A DNA stretch of 64,000 bases from Circinella umbellata (lineage: Eukaryota > Mucoromycota > Mucoromycetes > Mucorales > Lichtheimiaceae), in assembly GCA_025093555.1 (NCBI GenBank), contig JAIWNF010000005.1, positions 372,001 to 436,000 of the forward strand. The letters are read 5' to 3'. The notes beneath the pieces are model-generated. The model did no database searches, was not told the origin of the DNA, and saw nothing but the letters and a program-made list of their open reading frames with translations. Both the position numbers and the translations under genes were made by a program. The first letter of the stretch is position 1, and each line of letters starts with the position of its first letter. Below are positions 13,320 through 25,865 of the stretch, piece after piece.

Positions 13320-14132
13320 ATGACTACTGTACCAATCGACAAGACCCGACGTAAACGACTTAAGGTGGTATCAGCATGCGGCGAATGCAGACGGAAAAAG
13401 ACCAAATGTAACGGGGAGAAGCCGTGCACAGGATGTATTCGTGCAAAAGTAGAATGCAAATACGTGACTTCCCACAAATCCCGAACCTTTGTCCGTCAAC
13501 CAACAATGATGATGTCTTCGTCATCTACCACCACCAATACAAGCAATACATCCCCATTATCATCTCCATCATCTCCATCAACATCATCTACAAATAATAA
13601 ATCTCAACCAAATTCTCACCAGTCTCACCAGCAACATGCTCAATATCAACAACAACAACGACAAGGACAAACTGTTTCGGTCGAGGCCATTGAAGAAAGA
13701 CTGGGGGTTATTGAAGATATTTTGAGAGCGTTGTTAAAAGCGCAGCCATCAACGTTGCAGTTACCCGTTTTCGGATCCTCCGGCACGTATCACCCGCGAC
13801 ATGCTCCTCATTCCCAAAATTGGCATCCTACATCGAGTTCCCCTCCCATCACGCCCACCCCGCGACGGCCAACCTCGGCTTTTCATTTGCCACCACTGCG
13901 TCAATCCTCATCAACTACTTCAACGTCATCTTCATCAAGTTGCACTTCGATTAGAAACTTATTAAATGATGATGACACATTACCAACACCACCTTTGACT
14001 GCCACTTTTCAAAAGAATCACTATCAACATCAACATCATCCTTCTTATCAGCAACAACATCAACCATATCAAACTAATGCAATGCAACCACAATTTACTC
14101 CTGGTGTCTATTACACTGATGAGTTGCGATAA
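13320..14132 (+). CDS. Zn(II)2Cys6 DNA-binding protein, short, without MHR domain
   Basis: Single-exon gene of 270 aa. Residues 20-46 form a canonical fungal binuclear zinc cluster with Cys at 20, 23, 30, 36, 39 and 46 (CX2CX6CX5CX2CX6C), preceded by a basic stretch TRRKRLK. A long Ser/Thr/Asn and Gln-rich linker follows. A helical segment VSVEAIEERLGVIEDILRAL (about 119-138) could be the dimerisation coiled coil usual after Zn clusters. The remainder is Pro/Ser/Thr- and His/Gln-rich. There is no fungal-specific MHR regulatory domain, and the frame ends with a clear stop. It is likely a nuclear DNA-binding regulator of unknown targets. The ATG follows a CT-rich leader and an A-rich context. 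Confidence 0.88.
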   Translation: MTTVPIDKTRRKRLKVVSACGECRRKKTKCNGEKPCTGCIRAKVECKYVTSHKSRTFVRQPTMMMSSSSTTTNTSNTSPLSSPSSPSTSSTNNKSQPNSHQSHQQHAQYQQQQRQGQTVSVEAIEERLGVIEDILRALLKAQPSTLQLPVFGSSGTYHPRHAPHSQNWHPTSSSPPITPTPRRPTSAFHLPPLRQSSSTTSTSSSSSCTSIRNLLNDDDTLPTPPLTATFQKNHYQHQHHPSYQQQHQPYQTNAMQPQFTPGVYYTDELR

Positions 14133-16764
14133 AAATTTTTTCTTGATAATTCATTTATATTATTATTAATTTTCTTTTTCATTATATCATTCACCACTAT
14201 AGTTTGTATTCACTCTTTTTTTTTTTTGTTTCCTTTATGTTTGTGTTTGTGTATGTGTATATGTATATATTTATATATGCTGGTCCATATATCAATTATA
14301 CTCTCTTATACACTTTTTTCTTCTCTCTCTCTCACACACACACAAAGGAAAGAAAAAAAATTATAATTTGTACTTTTTGCAATATATAACAACTTTTTTT
14401 TTTGTTCACACCATTTTTTTAATTTTCTTTTTTCTCCCCTATACCCTTTTATTATATATCACTCTCAACAATACTCTCTTATTAAATATATATATCAAAC
14501 AAAAAATATAACTTTTTATTTTTATTTTTTCGCTTCCGTGTAATATTAATGATAATTTTCTGTTCCTATGACAATAATCGGTATGGTAACAGATGTCCTT
14601 TATTTTTATTTTTTTGAGTTCCGGAGAGGGAGAAGGGAGAGGGGGGGGGAGATTGGTGCAGGTTGAAATGGAAAACTCTCGGTATATTTTTACCAGCTCT
14701 TACATTTTTTGTACAACTCAAATTCACCATAAATGTCCCTGTAAATCATGTCTACTCCGTTTTCAGTTTAAAGTTATTTATTTCCTCCCATAAAGAAGAA
14801 TATTATCGTCAAGACTTACTTTTGTTCTCCTAATCATTATTAACTTTTTTTTTATGGTTATTATCTCCTAAACAAAAAATGGGCTGTTGTTCATTGATGT
14901 ATGTGTATATATGTTTTTCTCTCCCATGTTAACTTAATTGTTGTATACGATTGTATGAGCCACCCCTCCTTTTTACTCTCACTCCTTTATAATCTTATGA
15001 CGTTTTTTTATTATTATTGCTAATGTTTATGAAAAAGAAAATTTATTTGATTCATATCGGGTTTTAACAGATGATTTACAAAGTCCTTTTAATATACCAA
15101 GTAAAAAATTAGACACAGCTTTTTTTTTGTAATAATACAATGATAACAAAACGCGTGATTAATTCAATACAATGTCCGTGCAGATTATTATAGCTTGCAT
15201 TTCATTTTTCAGTGCATACTTATAATATGCGCATGTGCAACAAGAAAATCCATTTAACCATAATAACCCCCAGTATAGAATAGTACTTTATTTATTAATT
15301 TTTTCCGATTAAAAAAGCTCGCTCGTATGATATATATTAATGCTAATAATGATATGATAACGCCATATTAGATTTAATATATTGGGATTTTTTATTGTTC
15401 TTTGCTTCAAAAGACCAAATAATTTTTACATCAATTTGGCGTCATCATTTTTCTTTTTGTTGCAAATTACGATTTAGAGTATTAGGGATAATTAAAGAGG
15501 AACGGAAAGAAGAAACGTGTCCCTATTAATGTATAAATAAGTAAGCAGAAAAAAAAACCAAGACGGCATTATGATACAACCTGTTTTTATATATCATGCC
15601 TTGCCAATAATAATAAAAAAAAGAAATCCGTTCACTTCACAGATACGTAAAATGGTATGACTCCACCAAAACATCTTTTTGAGGGATTATTTACGGTAGA
15701 CGTAATAAATAGAAGTCCGTATGCAGTAATAAAAAATGAAAATCAATTTAGTTGCATAAGAGATAATGTTCCAATTTTAACCAAAAATTCAATTCAGATA
15801 ATCATGCAATATTATTATTATTATTATTCTAAAAGTATATCGATTATATCGTGATTATCATTACGTTCACAACCACTCATGGTATTTATTGGTATTCTCT
15901 CTCTCTACTCTAACTGTTCATTGGTCTTGTATTTTTTTAATTTCCAACTTAGCAAAGGACATTAATATTTTTTTTAATGTTACTAAACTGCTGTACTTAT
16001 GTTTTGTATTATAAACTATTCAAAATTTTGAAAAACAATCTTTCACGAAAAAAAAATGTGGGGACCTTCAACTATTAAGGTAAGGGAGGAAAAAACCAAG
16101 ATCCTGCCAGCTCTTAGAAGAAATATAGAAAAAAAAGGGGATCGTCAATATTAAGATCGCGATTTTAGACACAAAACGGCGCTTTGTAACTAAAAAGGAT
16201 GTGAAACATGAGTAAGGAGCAATAAAAAAAAATAGAAACATGATATCCAGAAAACTTAATTTAGCAGAAGGAAATTGCTGAGCATGATTAGTGTTATTAT
16301 AGGATTTTATCTAGTTTTAGGCAGTTCATTTTTTCTAACTTGCCTTTTGATCCTTCTTTTCGTATGACATGTGCTGTATTTTTTTTTATTTGGCTGTTAA
16401 CAACCCAGGTTGAGGCAGCCCTTTTGTAGCATGTAAAAAAAAAATAAAGTAGATCAAATATTGGCTATTTTATTAATGATACAGCAGCACAAAATATGAT
16501 TTTGAAAAATTGAAATGTAATAAAAATAAAAAGAATGTTGCACATAGTTGATGACAATTAATTCCGTTATAACCATAGTACTATAAACCCATTATAAATA
16601 ATTATTTCATAGCAAAAAGAAATACGCAAAAAAAAATAACTGCATGAGTCAGAGTGGTCAAAACGACTAATTGTATAATATATTTTATCGATGTTCTAGC
16701 AAACGAACAGGCATTAGTTTTACTGGACGAAGGCTACTGATAACCAGTACTGCTAGATAATTAA
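14133..16764. other. intergenic, nothing recognised
   Basis: About 2.6 kb of AT-rich sequence. Pyrimidine-rich tracts follow the Zn2Cys6 stop and there are short CA and CT runs near 14325-14345. The small open frames at 14204-14389, 14593-14793 and 15657-15854 show no motif and are judged random. Confidence 0.55.
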
Positions 16765-17313
16765 GATGACTCAATTGAATGTGACGAAAAGCTCATTGAA
16801 AAATTGCAAGTAGAGTTGGAGATCGAATCAGAGAAGGGGCGTGTTATCAATATTGAACGCTATCGGGATGCTGTCGAAAAGATGCCACTTGGGGATAACG
16901 AAAAGAATATCATTATGACCACAGACATATTGAAAATATACAGCCTAGTACTCAATGTTTGATTGACAACAGCCAGGGCAAATCAGAACATATATATGAA
17001 CCATCTTTATATGATATCCTAGAGAATAAAAATCAGTCATACGTATTACGATTTGGTATTCCTGGTCTCCAACAAAATGAAATTCATGTTCAAGTATTAC
17101 TACCTAACGTATTAAAAGTATCGGGCACTCACAAGACGAAAAGCAGCACTCTTGGTTACTCACTGATACACAAAGAATCAATTACAACCTTTTCAAGATC
17201 AGTGAAGATTGACAAGGCTATCGACTTCAAACAGGCAAAGACCGACATTCATGATGGAACTCTCGAGGTACGTAGTTATTCCAAAAAATGAAACAATTGT
17301 AATAGTAGAATAA
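16765..17313 (+). pseudogene. broken small heat-shock protein (Hsp20/alpha-crystallin)
   Basis: The frame open over 16899-17291 encodes an alpha-crystallin domain: YVLRFGIPGLQQNEIHVQV, then LPNVLKVSGTHK, SITTFSRSVKI and GTLEV. Such proteins are ATP-independent holdases. Two lesions are visible. A 4-nt insertion (CGTA, 17271-17274) shifts the frame directly after GTLEV. Skipping it reads VIPKNETIVIVE then TAA at 17311, recovering the IPK ending typical of the domain. Upstream, a different frame (16765-16962) carries coding-like sequence ending ERYRDAVEKMPLGDNE that runs into the domain frame only after another frameshift near 16900. No ATG heads the domain frame. I read it as a pseudogene, though a live gene with a changed C-terminus is not excluded. 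Confidence 0.72.
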
Positions 17314-19138
17314 TCAAATATAGTCCAATATTTTTCCCTTCCCTACTATTTTACCACGACAAGCTGTTTATGAATCAATGGATAACAACCAATATTGTTC
17401 GTATATACCACAACATATATAGCAAGTGACTGTTACAATAACAAGTTATTAAAATACATGGGTTATATATAGATATCAATTGGGATACGTAGATAAATAG
17501 AGATAATTATAAACAAGGTATCTTTTCTTTTTTTAATAAATCTTCTGCTAATTACTTTAGTTAATTCTCTTTTATTCTCTATTCTTTTTTTATGAACACT
17601 TATTAATTCTCTTTATTTTGATATTTTTTTTATATGAGTTATTCATTACAGTGTAATTTTTTTTTCTTGGAATTATATGTTCGGAATTATATCATAATAA
17701 CATATCGTGTCACTAGTTTACTTCATTGCCCAAAATAACTCGAAACCCAAAAAAAAAGAGTCATTTTGGCGACAAGCTATACATGCAAGTCAATAATAAT
17801 AGAAATGATGGAAATATTCGTTCTCATAATTTATACATGATTACAATGATTGAACTCACATAAGCTGTATAGTATACTCATGACGCAATATGATATAATC
17901 TAAAATACTATTTACTACTGGTTGTATTAATATGGACAGCTTGTTACTTGATGTCTTATTTATTAATCTTTGTGGTGTTAGTGATAGAGCTAAAAGAATA
18001 CCATTCCAAAAAGCGGTACACCCCATTCAATGAGATGTAGTGCTCGGCTTGAAATTTTGATCCAAAAAATTGTTACGTATCCTGTTATTCCTTCTTTTAC
18101 ATTGATGAAAATATAAAGAAGGATTTTGATGTTTAATTTTGTTTTGTTCTACGTACACTGTTTTTTAGTCATTATAAAGTGATTTTTTTATATGCTTAAC
18201 TTTTTTAGATACATATTATAAATATCATCACCGTCATTATATACTACATCATAGCTTCAAAACGTAACACTAATAGCATATTTTTGACCAAGTCAAAATT
18301 TGCCACTTTATCAAATCTACAGATACGTATAAAATAAAATTATAAAAAACATCATCGACATTCTCATTCTTTGGTATAGCTTTATATAATAATACACCCC
18401 CCTCGAACTTTTTTTTACATTTTGATCCCATACTGAAAAACTTATCTGTTATAAAAAAAACTGGGGATAAGGCTACAGTAAACTTCAGGGCAGGACACGT
18501 CGGAAAGCAGAACCTTCTCCTATATTTAGACACAACACATTATCCCCCTTCCTTCCAACAGGTATTATTGATCTTACAGTTTTATATCATACTACGTACT
18601 GGTATTGAAGAGTTTCTCATAACGATTATCTTTTTATATAGTTAATAAGTAGGACATTAACAGAAAAAAAAGCAAATCAAATAACTTCCCATTATTATAT
18701 AATAGAAATGTTTTTTAAAAGTGAATAAACATATAAATATTTATGTGTTGTTACACGAGCAATCACAACGTCAACAATTATGCAAGTTAGAACTAACGAA
18801 GTAAACTTTATGTTATTTATGACAGTAATAAAAACATTTCAACTGTTATCATACAGTAGCCAAAAAAAAAAGCATTCAAGCGTTTAGCCCCACTCAATTT
18901 GATGTTTCACGCATGCTGTTAGTATGAACGTTGTTGCTGGGGTTTTTTTCTCTTTTTTTTTTTTTACAAGTGCGGATTACGTATATGTGTTGTCGGGCAT
19001 AGATATAATAAATTCGATTCCGTCCTGTTACCATATTTATTCCCTTCCCGCACACCCCGACCATCCCTTTATTTTTCTCTCTTTCTTTGCCTCTCTCTCT
19101 CACTCACACTCTTCTTCATTTTTCTCACATCTTTCAAA
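17314..19138. other. intergenic, nothing recognised
   Basis: About 1.8 kb of AT-rich sequence. The minus-strand open frame at 18270-18533 has no recognisable motif. A CT-rich tract at 19073-19135 lies immediately before the next start and probably belongs to its promoter or leader. Confidence 0.55.
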
Positions 19139-20668
19139 ATGGTTTTAGCAGCTCTTATTACTAATACACCTACACCAGATACGCCTTTTAAATATGGTTT
19201 GGAAGTAAGAAAATTTCATCCTGCCAAAGCATTAGAAAATCAAACTGTTGTCAAGGTTCAAGGAGCGGCTTTCAATCATCGGTAATAAATTATTTCTTTA
19301 TAAATATGTACTACAAATAAAAGATAAAGCCAAACAACAACAAAACCGTCATATATGTGTGTATGCTTACTTTTTTTTATCTATATATATTCGAAAAAAA
19401 AGTGATATTTGGATTTTAAAGGATCTTTACCCAGGTGTTGTTGTAAATTCTGTCATTGGTGCTGACGCTGTCGGTATTGTTAAAAGTAAAGGCACTGCTT
19501 CCGTTGAAGAAGGTGAACGTGTTTTACTTTGCCCCAGTGTCAACTGGGATTCTAACCCCGCTGGTCCTGAAGGTGCTTTCCGAATTCTTGGTTTATTACC
19601 ATCACCAGGTTAGTAAACAATATAAAAATAGTATTAATGTAAATCCTTTTCATGAAGTCTATGTTGCTTAAAATTTTATACTATTGTTATATATATCTAT
19701 ATAAATTCAGGTACTTTTGCTGAAACTATTAATATTGATAGTAAGGAGGTATTCCCTTGCCCTGCACATTTATCTACTGCCCAAGCTGCTGCTCTTCCAC
19801 TTGCTGGATTAACTGCTTACAGGTAATAAAACGTGGATAAAATAATTATAAAAGTTTTGTCTGTTATACTAATATCTACAATTAAAAAGAGCTTTGTTCA
19901 CAAAATGTCAAATTCAAAAAGGTTATAATGTCTTGGTAACTGGTATTGGTGGTGGTGTTGCCTTATTCGCTCTTCAATTCGCTCTTGCTGCTGGTGCCAA
20001 TGTTTTTGTCACTTCTTCTAGTGAAGAAAAAATTGAAGCTGCTAAGAAATTAGGTGCTGAAGGGGGTATCAACTATAAAGATCGTAAGTTACTTTGATTA
20101 TTAATATATTGAACATTTGTATATTCTGTAGAACAACAAAAAAAATGGCAAGCTTCTTGTAATTACTAATAACAATTTTTTTAATTTCTGTATGTTTATT
20201 TAGCCAATGCAATTGAAGACTTGAAGGATCAATTAAATGGTAGATTAATCAACGCTGTTGTTGACGGATCAGGAGGTGACTTATTTGCTAAATTACCAGA
20301 AGTCATGGCTCAAGGTGGTATTATTACCACTTATGGTGATACTGCATCACCCAATGGTGTTATCTTTGACCGTAACTTATGGGCTCGAAACTGTGAATTA
20401 AAGGGTACTGCTATGGGATCTAGGGCTGAATTTGCTCAAATGCTTGAATTTGTTGATCAGCATAAGGTGAAACCTGTTGTTTCTCATAGCTTTAAGGGAT
20501 TAACACAAACAAACCTTGACAAGTGTATTTCAATCTTACAGTAAGTTGACTTTTATTTAATAATGATACGTGAGATTTACATAAATAGAGGAAAGAACTG
20601 ACTGAATATATTTCATCTACTATAATAGAAATGGACAACAAATGGGTAAGGTTGTTATCGAAATGTAA
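19139..20668 (+). CDS. medium-chain dehydrogenase/reductase, quinone-oxidoreductase-like
   Basis: Six exons: 19139-19281, 19403-19608, 19711-19822, 19890-20083, 20204-20540, 20629-20668 (343 aa). The N-terminal GroES-like half has [19 protein letters not shown] and [32 protein letters not shown] leads to the Rossmann half with the nucleotide motif [14 protein letters not shown] (about 169-182) and [36 protein letters not shown] and a C-terminal GKVVIEM complete the fold. The structural-zinc cysteine lobe of classic alcohol dehydrogenases is absent, and the catalytic Cys is replaced by the NHRD segment, so an NADPH-dependent zinc-free reductase is likely. It resembles the YogA-type zinc-binding dehydrogenase-like group. 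The physiological substrate is unknown. Confidence 0.92.
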
Positions 20669-22153
20669 AAAAAAAAAGAATTATGATTTTTTAATGGATA
20701 ATTGCATTCTGAAATGAAGAGCAAGAAAACAAAAACAATTTGGATGCAATAATAACTTATTTATTTTGATGCCTTATAAACATAATTGTTTTGTTATGTA
20801 TAATAAATTGATTTTATATGGGAACAATTACACTTTGGAATGCAATGTTGTAACAAGTATTATTAATTAAAACTTAAAGATGATGATTAGTGAATACTAA
20901 AACTATTTGTTTATATAAAAATTGTTATATAAGTCTCATCATACCCGCAGCTATATAACAAGGACTAAAAACATTCAGAACAAGAATTGTATTGCCAATG
21001 ACCTGTTACGATAGTGAGCTTGGTGGTAAAAATGTAATATTTAAAAATTCATATAAAAAAGATCAAATCGCTATTTTGATTACGTATAGTAAACGGGATG
21101 TTTTGGAATAACATAGATGGGTATCATTAGTTTTGCTAAATGTGTAACATTTGTACATAAGTATGCGAAAAGATAAGACTCATTGAGCTAGCAAACGATT
21201 TGAAATACCTATTGAAATAATAAATTTTAATGTTGTAAGGGCAGTTGAGATTATATATATAAATATAGTAGATGCCATTTACCAGCTTTTATTTTTAAAT
21301 GTTCTATCCTACATCACTACATTATCTGTAGTTATATATACATATTCTTCTACAAAAGAATATAATACGTACAGTTCTTTATTATTAAAAACTTTTTTGA
21401 TCCACTGATATCTAGATATAGGAGACGATATATAAAAAGAAGCCCGTCACAGATGCGTCCCTGTTGATTGGCAGCAAGAACCAGTTTATTAAGTTACATA
21501 ACCATTCTTTAGTGTAGTATGAATGATCAATACAGTAATCGTTCCTTTATTAGGGAATGACTACGAGCGCGCCAATTTTGAACCGGCATCTTAGTAATAT
21601 GGCGCACCCCTTCGTCTACCCTTCTTCTTCACCTATTCAATAAATTATTTAAATTATTCACAATCTCAACAATACTTACTAACGATATATTTAACGTATT
21701 GGGCCGATTGGACATAGAGTATCTTTCTATTTCTACCCGTAAAATATACTCATATATCACTGAAGCGAAAAATTATAAAAGAATGCAATATATTGTAACT
21801 ATACAAAGAATCCAATAACAAAGAAGTGAAGCAGTATGGCGTACGTATGTAGATCAAAAGTGGTACTAAATTGCGGGCATATACGTACCAATAATAAGGT
21901 GCATATATTTAAGAGTCGAAATTTTTGTAATTTATTTTGTATTTATTGGGTGAAAGGTTATATATTCGGCACTCTATAGTGGGGTTTATTTATTTTAATG
22001 ACTTCATTTGTCTATATAGCATTTATTCCTGAAGAATATGGTTTAACATGTGTTATAATAATTTTCAATTTTTTTTATATCACTGACAGCATTCAAAAAC
22101 CTGTAAATGCTTTCTTGTAAAGAATTCGTTTGAATAATCACATTTTAGTGAGG
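20669..22153. other. intergenic, nothing recognised
   Basis: About 1.5 kb of AT-rich sequence between the reductase gene and the nested mobile-element cluster. No gene-like frame or clear repeat was seen. Confidence 0.55.
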
Positions 22154-22166
22154 GGTTCGTTCTTAC
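22154..22166. repeat. 13-bp target-site duplication, outer copy of left LINE
   Basis: GGTTCGTTCTTAC at 22154-22166 is repeated exactly at 24044-24056. The two copies bracket the minus-strand LINE. The inner copy overlaps the first base of the MITE. Confidence 0.85.
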
Positions 22167-22431
22167 GTTGAAATTATATATTTTATTAAGGGCGAAATTA
22201 AATGAACACACGCTGTTTTCAGCTTATTGCTCTCGCCAGTTCAAACAAAGCTCGGTACTGAAAAACCTGCTAGGCAGCAGGAAAAATGTGGGGGTGGAAC
22301 GAAGGTAAATAGGGGATATAGAATTATAAAAGGAGACTAAGATAGGGTACTACTAAAATATAAATATAGTAGGAAGAAGAGACATCTAGACTAGGGGGAG
22401 TGGAAACATGGTAAATGAAAATGAAGCACTT

Positions 22432-22464
<33 letters not shown>

Positions 22465-24043
22465 GTTTTAGGAATTTATGGATGGTGCAGAAGGTGTGGT
22501 TGGTGGTTCTATCCATTGAAGTAATGGCTGACCAAAGTTATTTATTGGTGGTGATGGTGTAGTATATTGTTCGGGTCTGCAAGTACGATGTAATTGATGG
22601 AGGATGAAACACAGTTTTGGCCATACAATTTTGAGGTATAACCGTTTGTTGAATGATGCGGGAGGTGATTTTGGGAGTCGATTGAGGATATAAGAGATTG
22701 GGTCGTTGATAGTGGTTGAAATAGACAAAAAGGTGTGTACGTGGTGGCAAGAGAGTAGATGTTGTTTTGATATTCTGGTGGTTTGGTGACAATTAGGGCA
22801 GGGTTGTTGATGGTAATTGTTGATCCAGCCAAGTCTATAAAAGATGCATAGAATACGTTCCTGGGGTGTCATGGGCAACCAGAGAATTGGATCAATTCCC
22901 AGTTGCTTTCGGCACTGATTTAAAAGTTTACTGTTTTTGCGTTGGCAACGTTGTGTATATGTTGTTTTAAGATGTTGTTTAGTTGCATTTTTAATATCTT
23001 TTGTGGTTATTGTTGCAATACTATCTTCTGTTGTTGTTGTTGCTGTGATTGATTTCCAAATAGTATTGTTTCGAACAAATGTATTCCAAGCACGAAGTCC
23101 TTTGGTTTGTCTGGCACGTGGAAGTAAAGTCGGAAATAAGGCGTCATCTGGCATATTGTATGAACGAAGTATGAATTTGGCTTGTAGTGTAGTAACACGA
23201 TCAGTCATATATTCAAGATTTGCAAGGTGGTGTATAACAGCCATGGATTGATTAGTCTTGGTACCATATATTTTTCGGAGGCAAGTGTTTTGTGAGTCTT
23301 GAAGTATTTTGCAATCTTCGTGAGTGAATTTAGTGATAGCAAGGCCATACTCCATTTTGGGTCTGATGAACTGGCGGTAAAGCCTGGTACTGAGCAATTT
23401 ACCAAGACATCTTGCCCTGACACCAATTGAGGCCAATATATTCATTGCTGATACCGTTGCGGTTGTATTATGATCAATTAAAGCAGCGTTATTGATACAG
23501 CCATGTTGATTAAAAGGTACACCTAGATATGTAAATGTTGTTGCTCGTTGTATGTTGATATGGTAGAGTTGTGGTAGTTGAGTTGGTAATGGGTCAGTTG
23601 CCGACATATATATACATTTATTAGGGTTCCATTGATAACCTAATTCTTTGCTATGATCCTCGCATGCTTGTAATAATAATGGTATTGTATCCCAAGTACC
23701 GATAAGTGCCACATCATCTGCATAAAGCAGACAATTGATAAATAGGCCATTGAATTGTAATCCAGGTGGTTGCTGAAAGTCTTCATATTCATTTTGAAAC
23801 CATTGTGTTTCCACAGTACGTAGAAGAGTGGGGAGAGAGTTGATATAATGAGAATAAAGAATTGGTGATAATACCGAGCCTTGTAGCACCCCAGTATTAG
23901 GATGGAACTGTCTTGAGCCTTGGTTTGAGAGTAAAATTTCTATAGAGACATTGTCAAAAAGATTTTTTAATAATGATAATAATAAAGGAGGTATATGTGG
24001 TTCAAGGGTATTCCATATAATATTCCTGTTAACTGTATCATAA
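22167..24043 (-). mobile_element. 5'-truncated LINE (non-LTR retrotransposon), left copy
   Basis: An element of 1877 bp in minus orientation, bounded by identical 13-bp direct repeats. Its 5' end is truncated inside reverse-transcriptase motif A. In element sense it holds the RT 3' half, a stop codon, a 30-nt A-tract (T-run at 22434-22463), then a 267-nt tail ending TATAATTTCAAC directly at the target duplication. The tail carries a perfect 6-bp hairpin (CCTGCT/AGCAGG, 22266-22281) and a second stem region, both conserved in the right-hand copy. Confidence 0.85.
22468..24043 (-). CDS. LINE ORF2 fragment: reverse transcriptase with C-terminal zinc knuckle (partial)
   Basis: An uninterrupted minus-strand frame runs from the element's 5' truncation to a stop at 22468. 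The frame is formally open to 24093, but its first 17 codons lie in the target duplication and MITE, so no real start exists. RT landmarks, numbered in the 541-residue open frame: YDTVNR (residue 18, end of motif A, with the catalytic Asp-containing upstream part lost), LQGSVLSPILY (about 70-80, motif B), YADDVALIG (124-132, catalytic motif C) and YLGVPFNQHG (motif E). At about 432-449 there is a CCHC-type knuckle CPNC-X9-H-X3-C, common at the C-terminus of LINE ORF2 proteins. Endonuclease and fingers are missing, so this copy cannot be autonomous. The lack of internal stops suggests a young insertion. Confidence 0.88.
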
Positions 24044-24055
24044 GGTTCGTTCTTA

Positions 24056-24231
24056 CAGTCGAACCCCGTTTTTTGCACTCCCGGTTTTTGCACACCCCCA
24101 CTTTTTGCACGCCTCTCAGCCTAAATCCCACTATAATTTTACTATGTTTTCGACCCCACTTTTTGCACACCCCCGGTTTTTGCACTACTTTCAAGCCAAA
24201 TCCCACCTGTGCAAAAAACGGGGTTCAACTG
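24056..24231. mobile_element. MITE with pogo/Tc1-like termini, TA target duplication
   Basis: A 176-bp element. Its left end CAGTCGAACCCCGTTTTTTG is the inverted match of the right end (CAAAAAACGGGGTTCAACTG), one mismatch. It is flanked by TA on both sides (24054-24055 and 24232-24233). The motif TTTTTGCAC occurs five times in direct orientation and once inverted. Two related half-units each end in a CAAATCCCA- or TAAATCCCA-like block. A CAGT start with TA duplication resembles pogo/Fot1-type Tc1-mariner elements; that family assignment is inference. It carries no coding capacity. LINE copies are inserted at both of its ends. Confidence 0.82.
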
Positions 24232-24243
24232 TAATTGTACTCC
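24231..24243. repeat. 13-bp target-site duplication of right LINE, inner copy
   Basis: GTAATTGTACTCC at 24231-24243 is repeated exactly at 26128-26140 and brackets the plus-strand element. Its first G is the terminal base of the MITE, and the following TA is the MITE's own target duplication. Confidence 0.85.
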
Positions 24244-25802
24244 GAGGGCTTTTTCCGTTTTTCATCACTTTTTGAAAAAACTGACCAATCACATAACTGA
24301 TACACATCGAGACAAACAAGACAACCAACACTTTATATTTTATACAACAATCAGCACATGTCAGTGAGTAACTCACAACAGCGTGCAAGGTCGGCGCTAC
24401 CTCTGCTAACATCAGAACAACTTACTCAACGATCCCTCATCCACCTTACGAAAACCCAACTTCATACACTTAATGAACGCTTCGATCATCATCGTGATGT
24501 TATCCAGTGCTACTCCTGCAAAATACAAGATCAACTCAGCCGCCAAGGCACAGTTAAAACCAAAACTTCTCCCCTTCCATATCCTCGCTTCTTATGTAAG
24601 AAGTGTGGTAAAGTCAATAACGTAAATCATATCTTAGCAGCCTTAACAGCTATCTCATCTGATCATGACGACAATGACAATAGTGATACTACAGAAAGTA
24701 GTGAATCCTCTGTTGCCCCTCAAACACGTACATATGGAACACACATCCCATCGCAGTACAACGAAGTAGCCCCGACACCAACGCATAATTACATAACACA
24801 ACCCCTCATGGAAAGATTTGCTGATACCGCATTTGAACACCATCAAGCAATGCCTGAATTTTTAACATCCATGATGAAAACTATTGACTCGTTACAACAA
24901 GAACAAAAACGCCAACAACAACATATAAACGAGCTGCTTCCACTTCTCACACAACTTGAGCAACGAAACCAACAACTGTCAGCAGCCAAATCACAAATTC
25001 ACAAATTGGAAACCACAGTAACACAACTGCAACAACAATTAAAAGAAAATACCTTAACTAATGACTCTGCACAACCAAAAACCGTACACAATACCAACAA
25101 ACCAACCAATAATCCTTGGCACGATGTATCACGATTACACAAATTAAAAAAACAAACCCGACGACCCCGACTTTCTCCTGCAATCATAGAACGACGCCAA
25201 CAAGCTGCAGCCAGAGCTTTTATGCTACCTTCTAAAACCCAAGGTTTTGACTATATTTATTTTCCACACAAAGGACGCAAGCCCATATCCGAAACTAGAC
25301 GAGATCTACGACGTCTTGAAATTGAAAACAATCGTATTCTTGACATCCACTACCCTGATCGTAATATTATTGGCTTTCTTATACACAATGATTACCGACA
25401 AGAACTCATGGACGTCATGGCAAAACGCTCTCTTTACCCACACGATACATATGATCCTTTTGATCCAGACAATATTCGAGATCCCAAACTGGTAAATCTA
25501 CCAGAAGATGAACGTGCAATGCTTGCTGTTGAACATGTCAACCGCCGTATAATCCGATCTCTTAACTATATACGTAAACCTGTCCGGTTTGCAGTTGCCC
25601 GCGACTTCTACCAAAAGAATTTCATTGATGACTCAGACCTAACCACCGTATTAAATGGAGAACAACTTACTTCTCATTTTGATAACAATGAAGAAGAAGA
25701 CCAAGATCTAGATCTAATTGGTAATAGTAGTCCATAAAAATATCTGCCCTCTCCTCTATTCCTATTTCATTTCATTTCGTTCCATATTATATAATTATAC
25801 TA

Positions 25803-25865
<63 letters not shown>

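Noticed and set aside
24044..24093. Start of the 541-codon RT frame as a true N-terminus
   Set aside because: The first 17 codons are target duplication and MITE sequence. The real coding starts inside RT motif A at the truncation.
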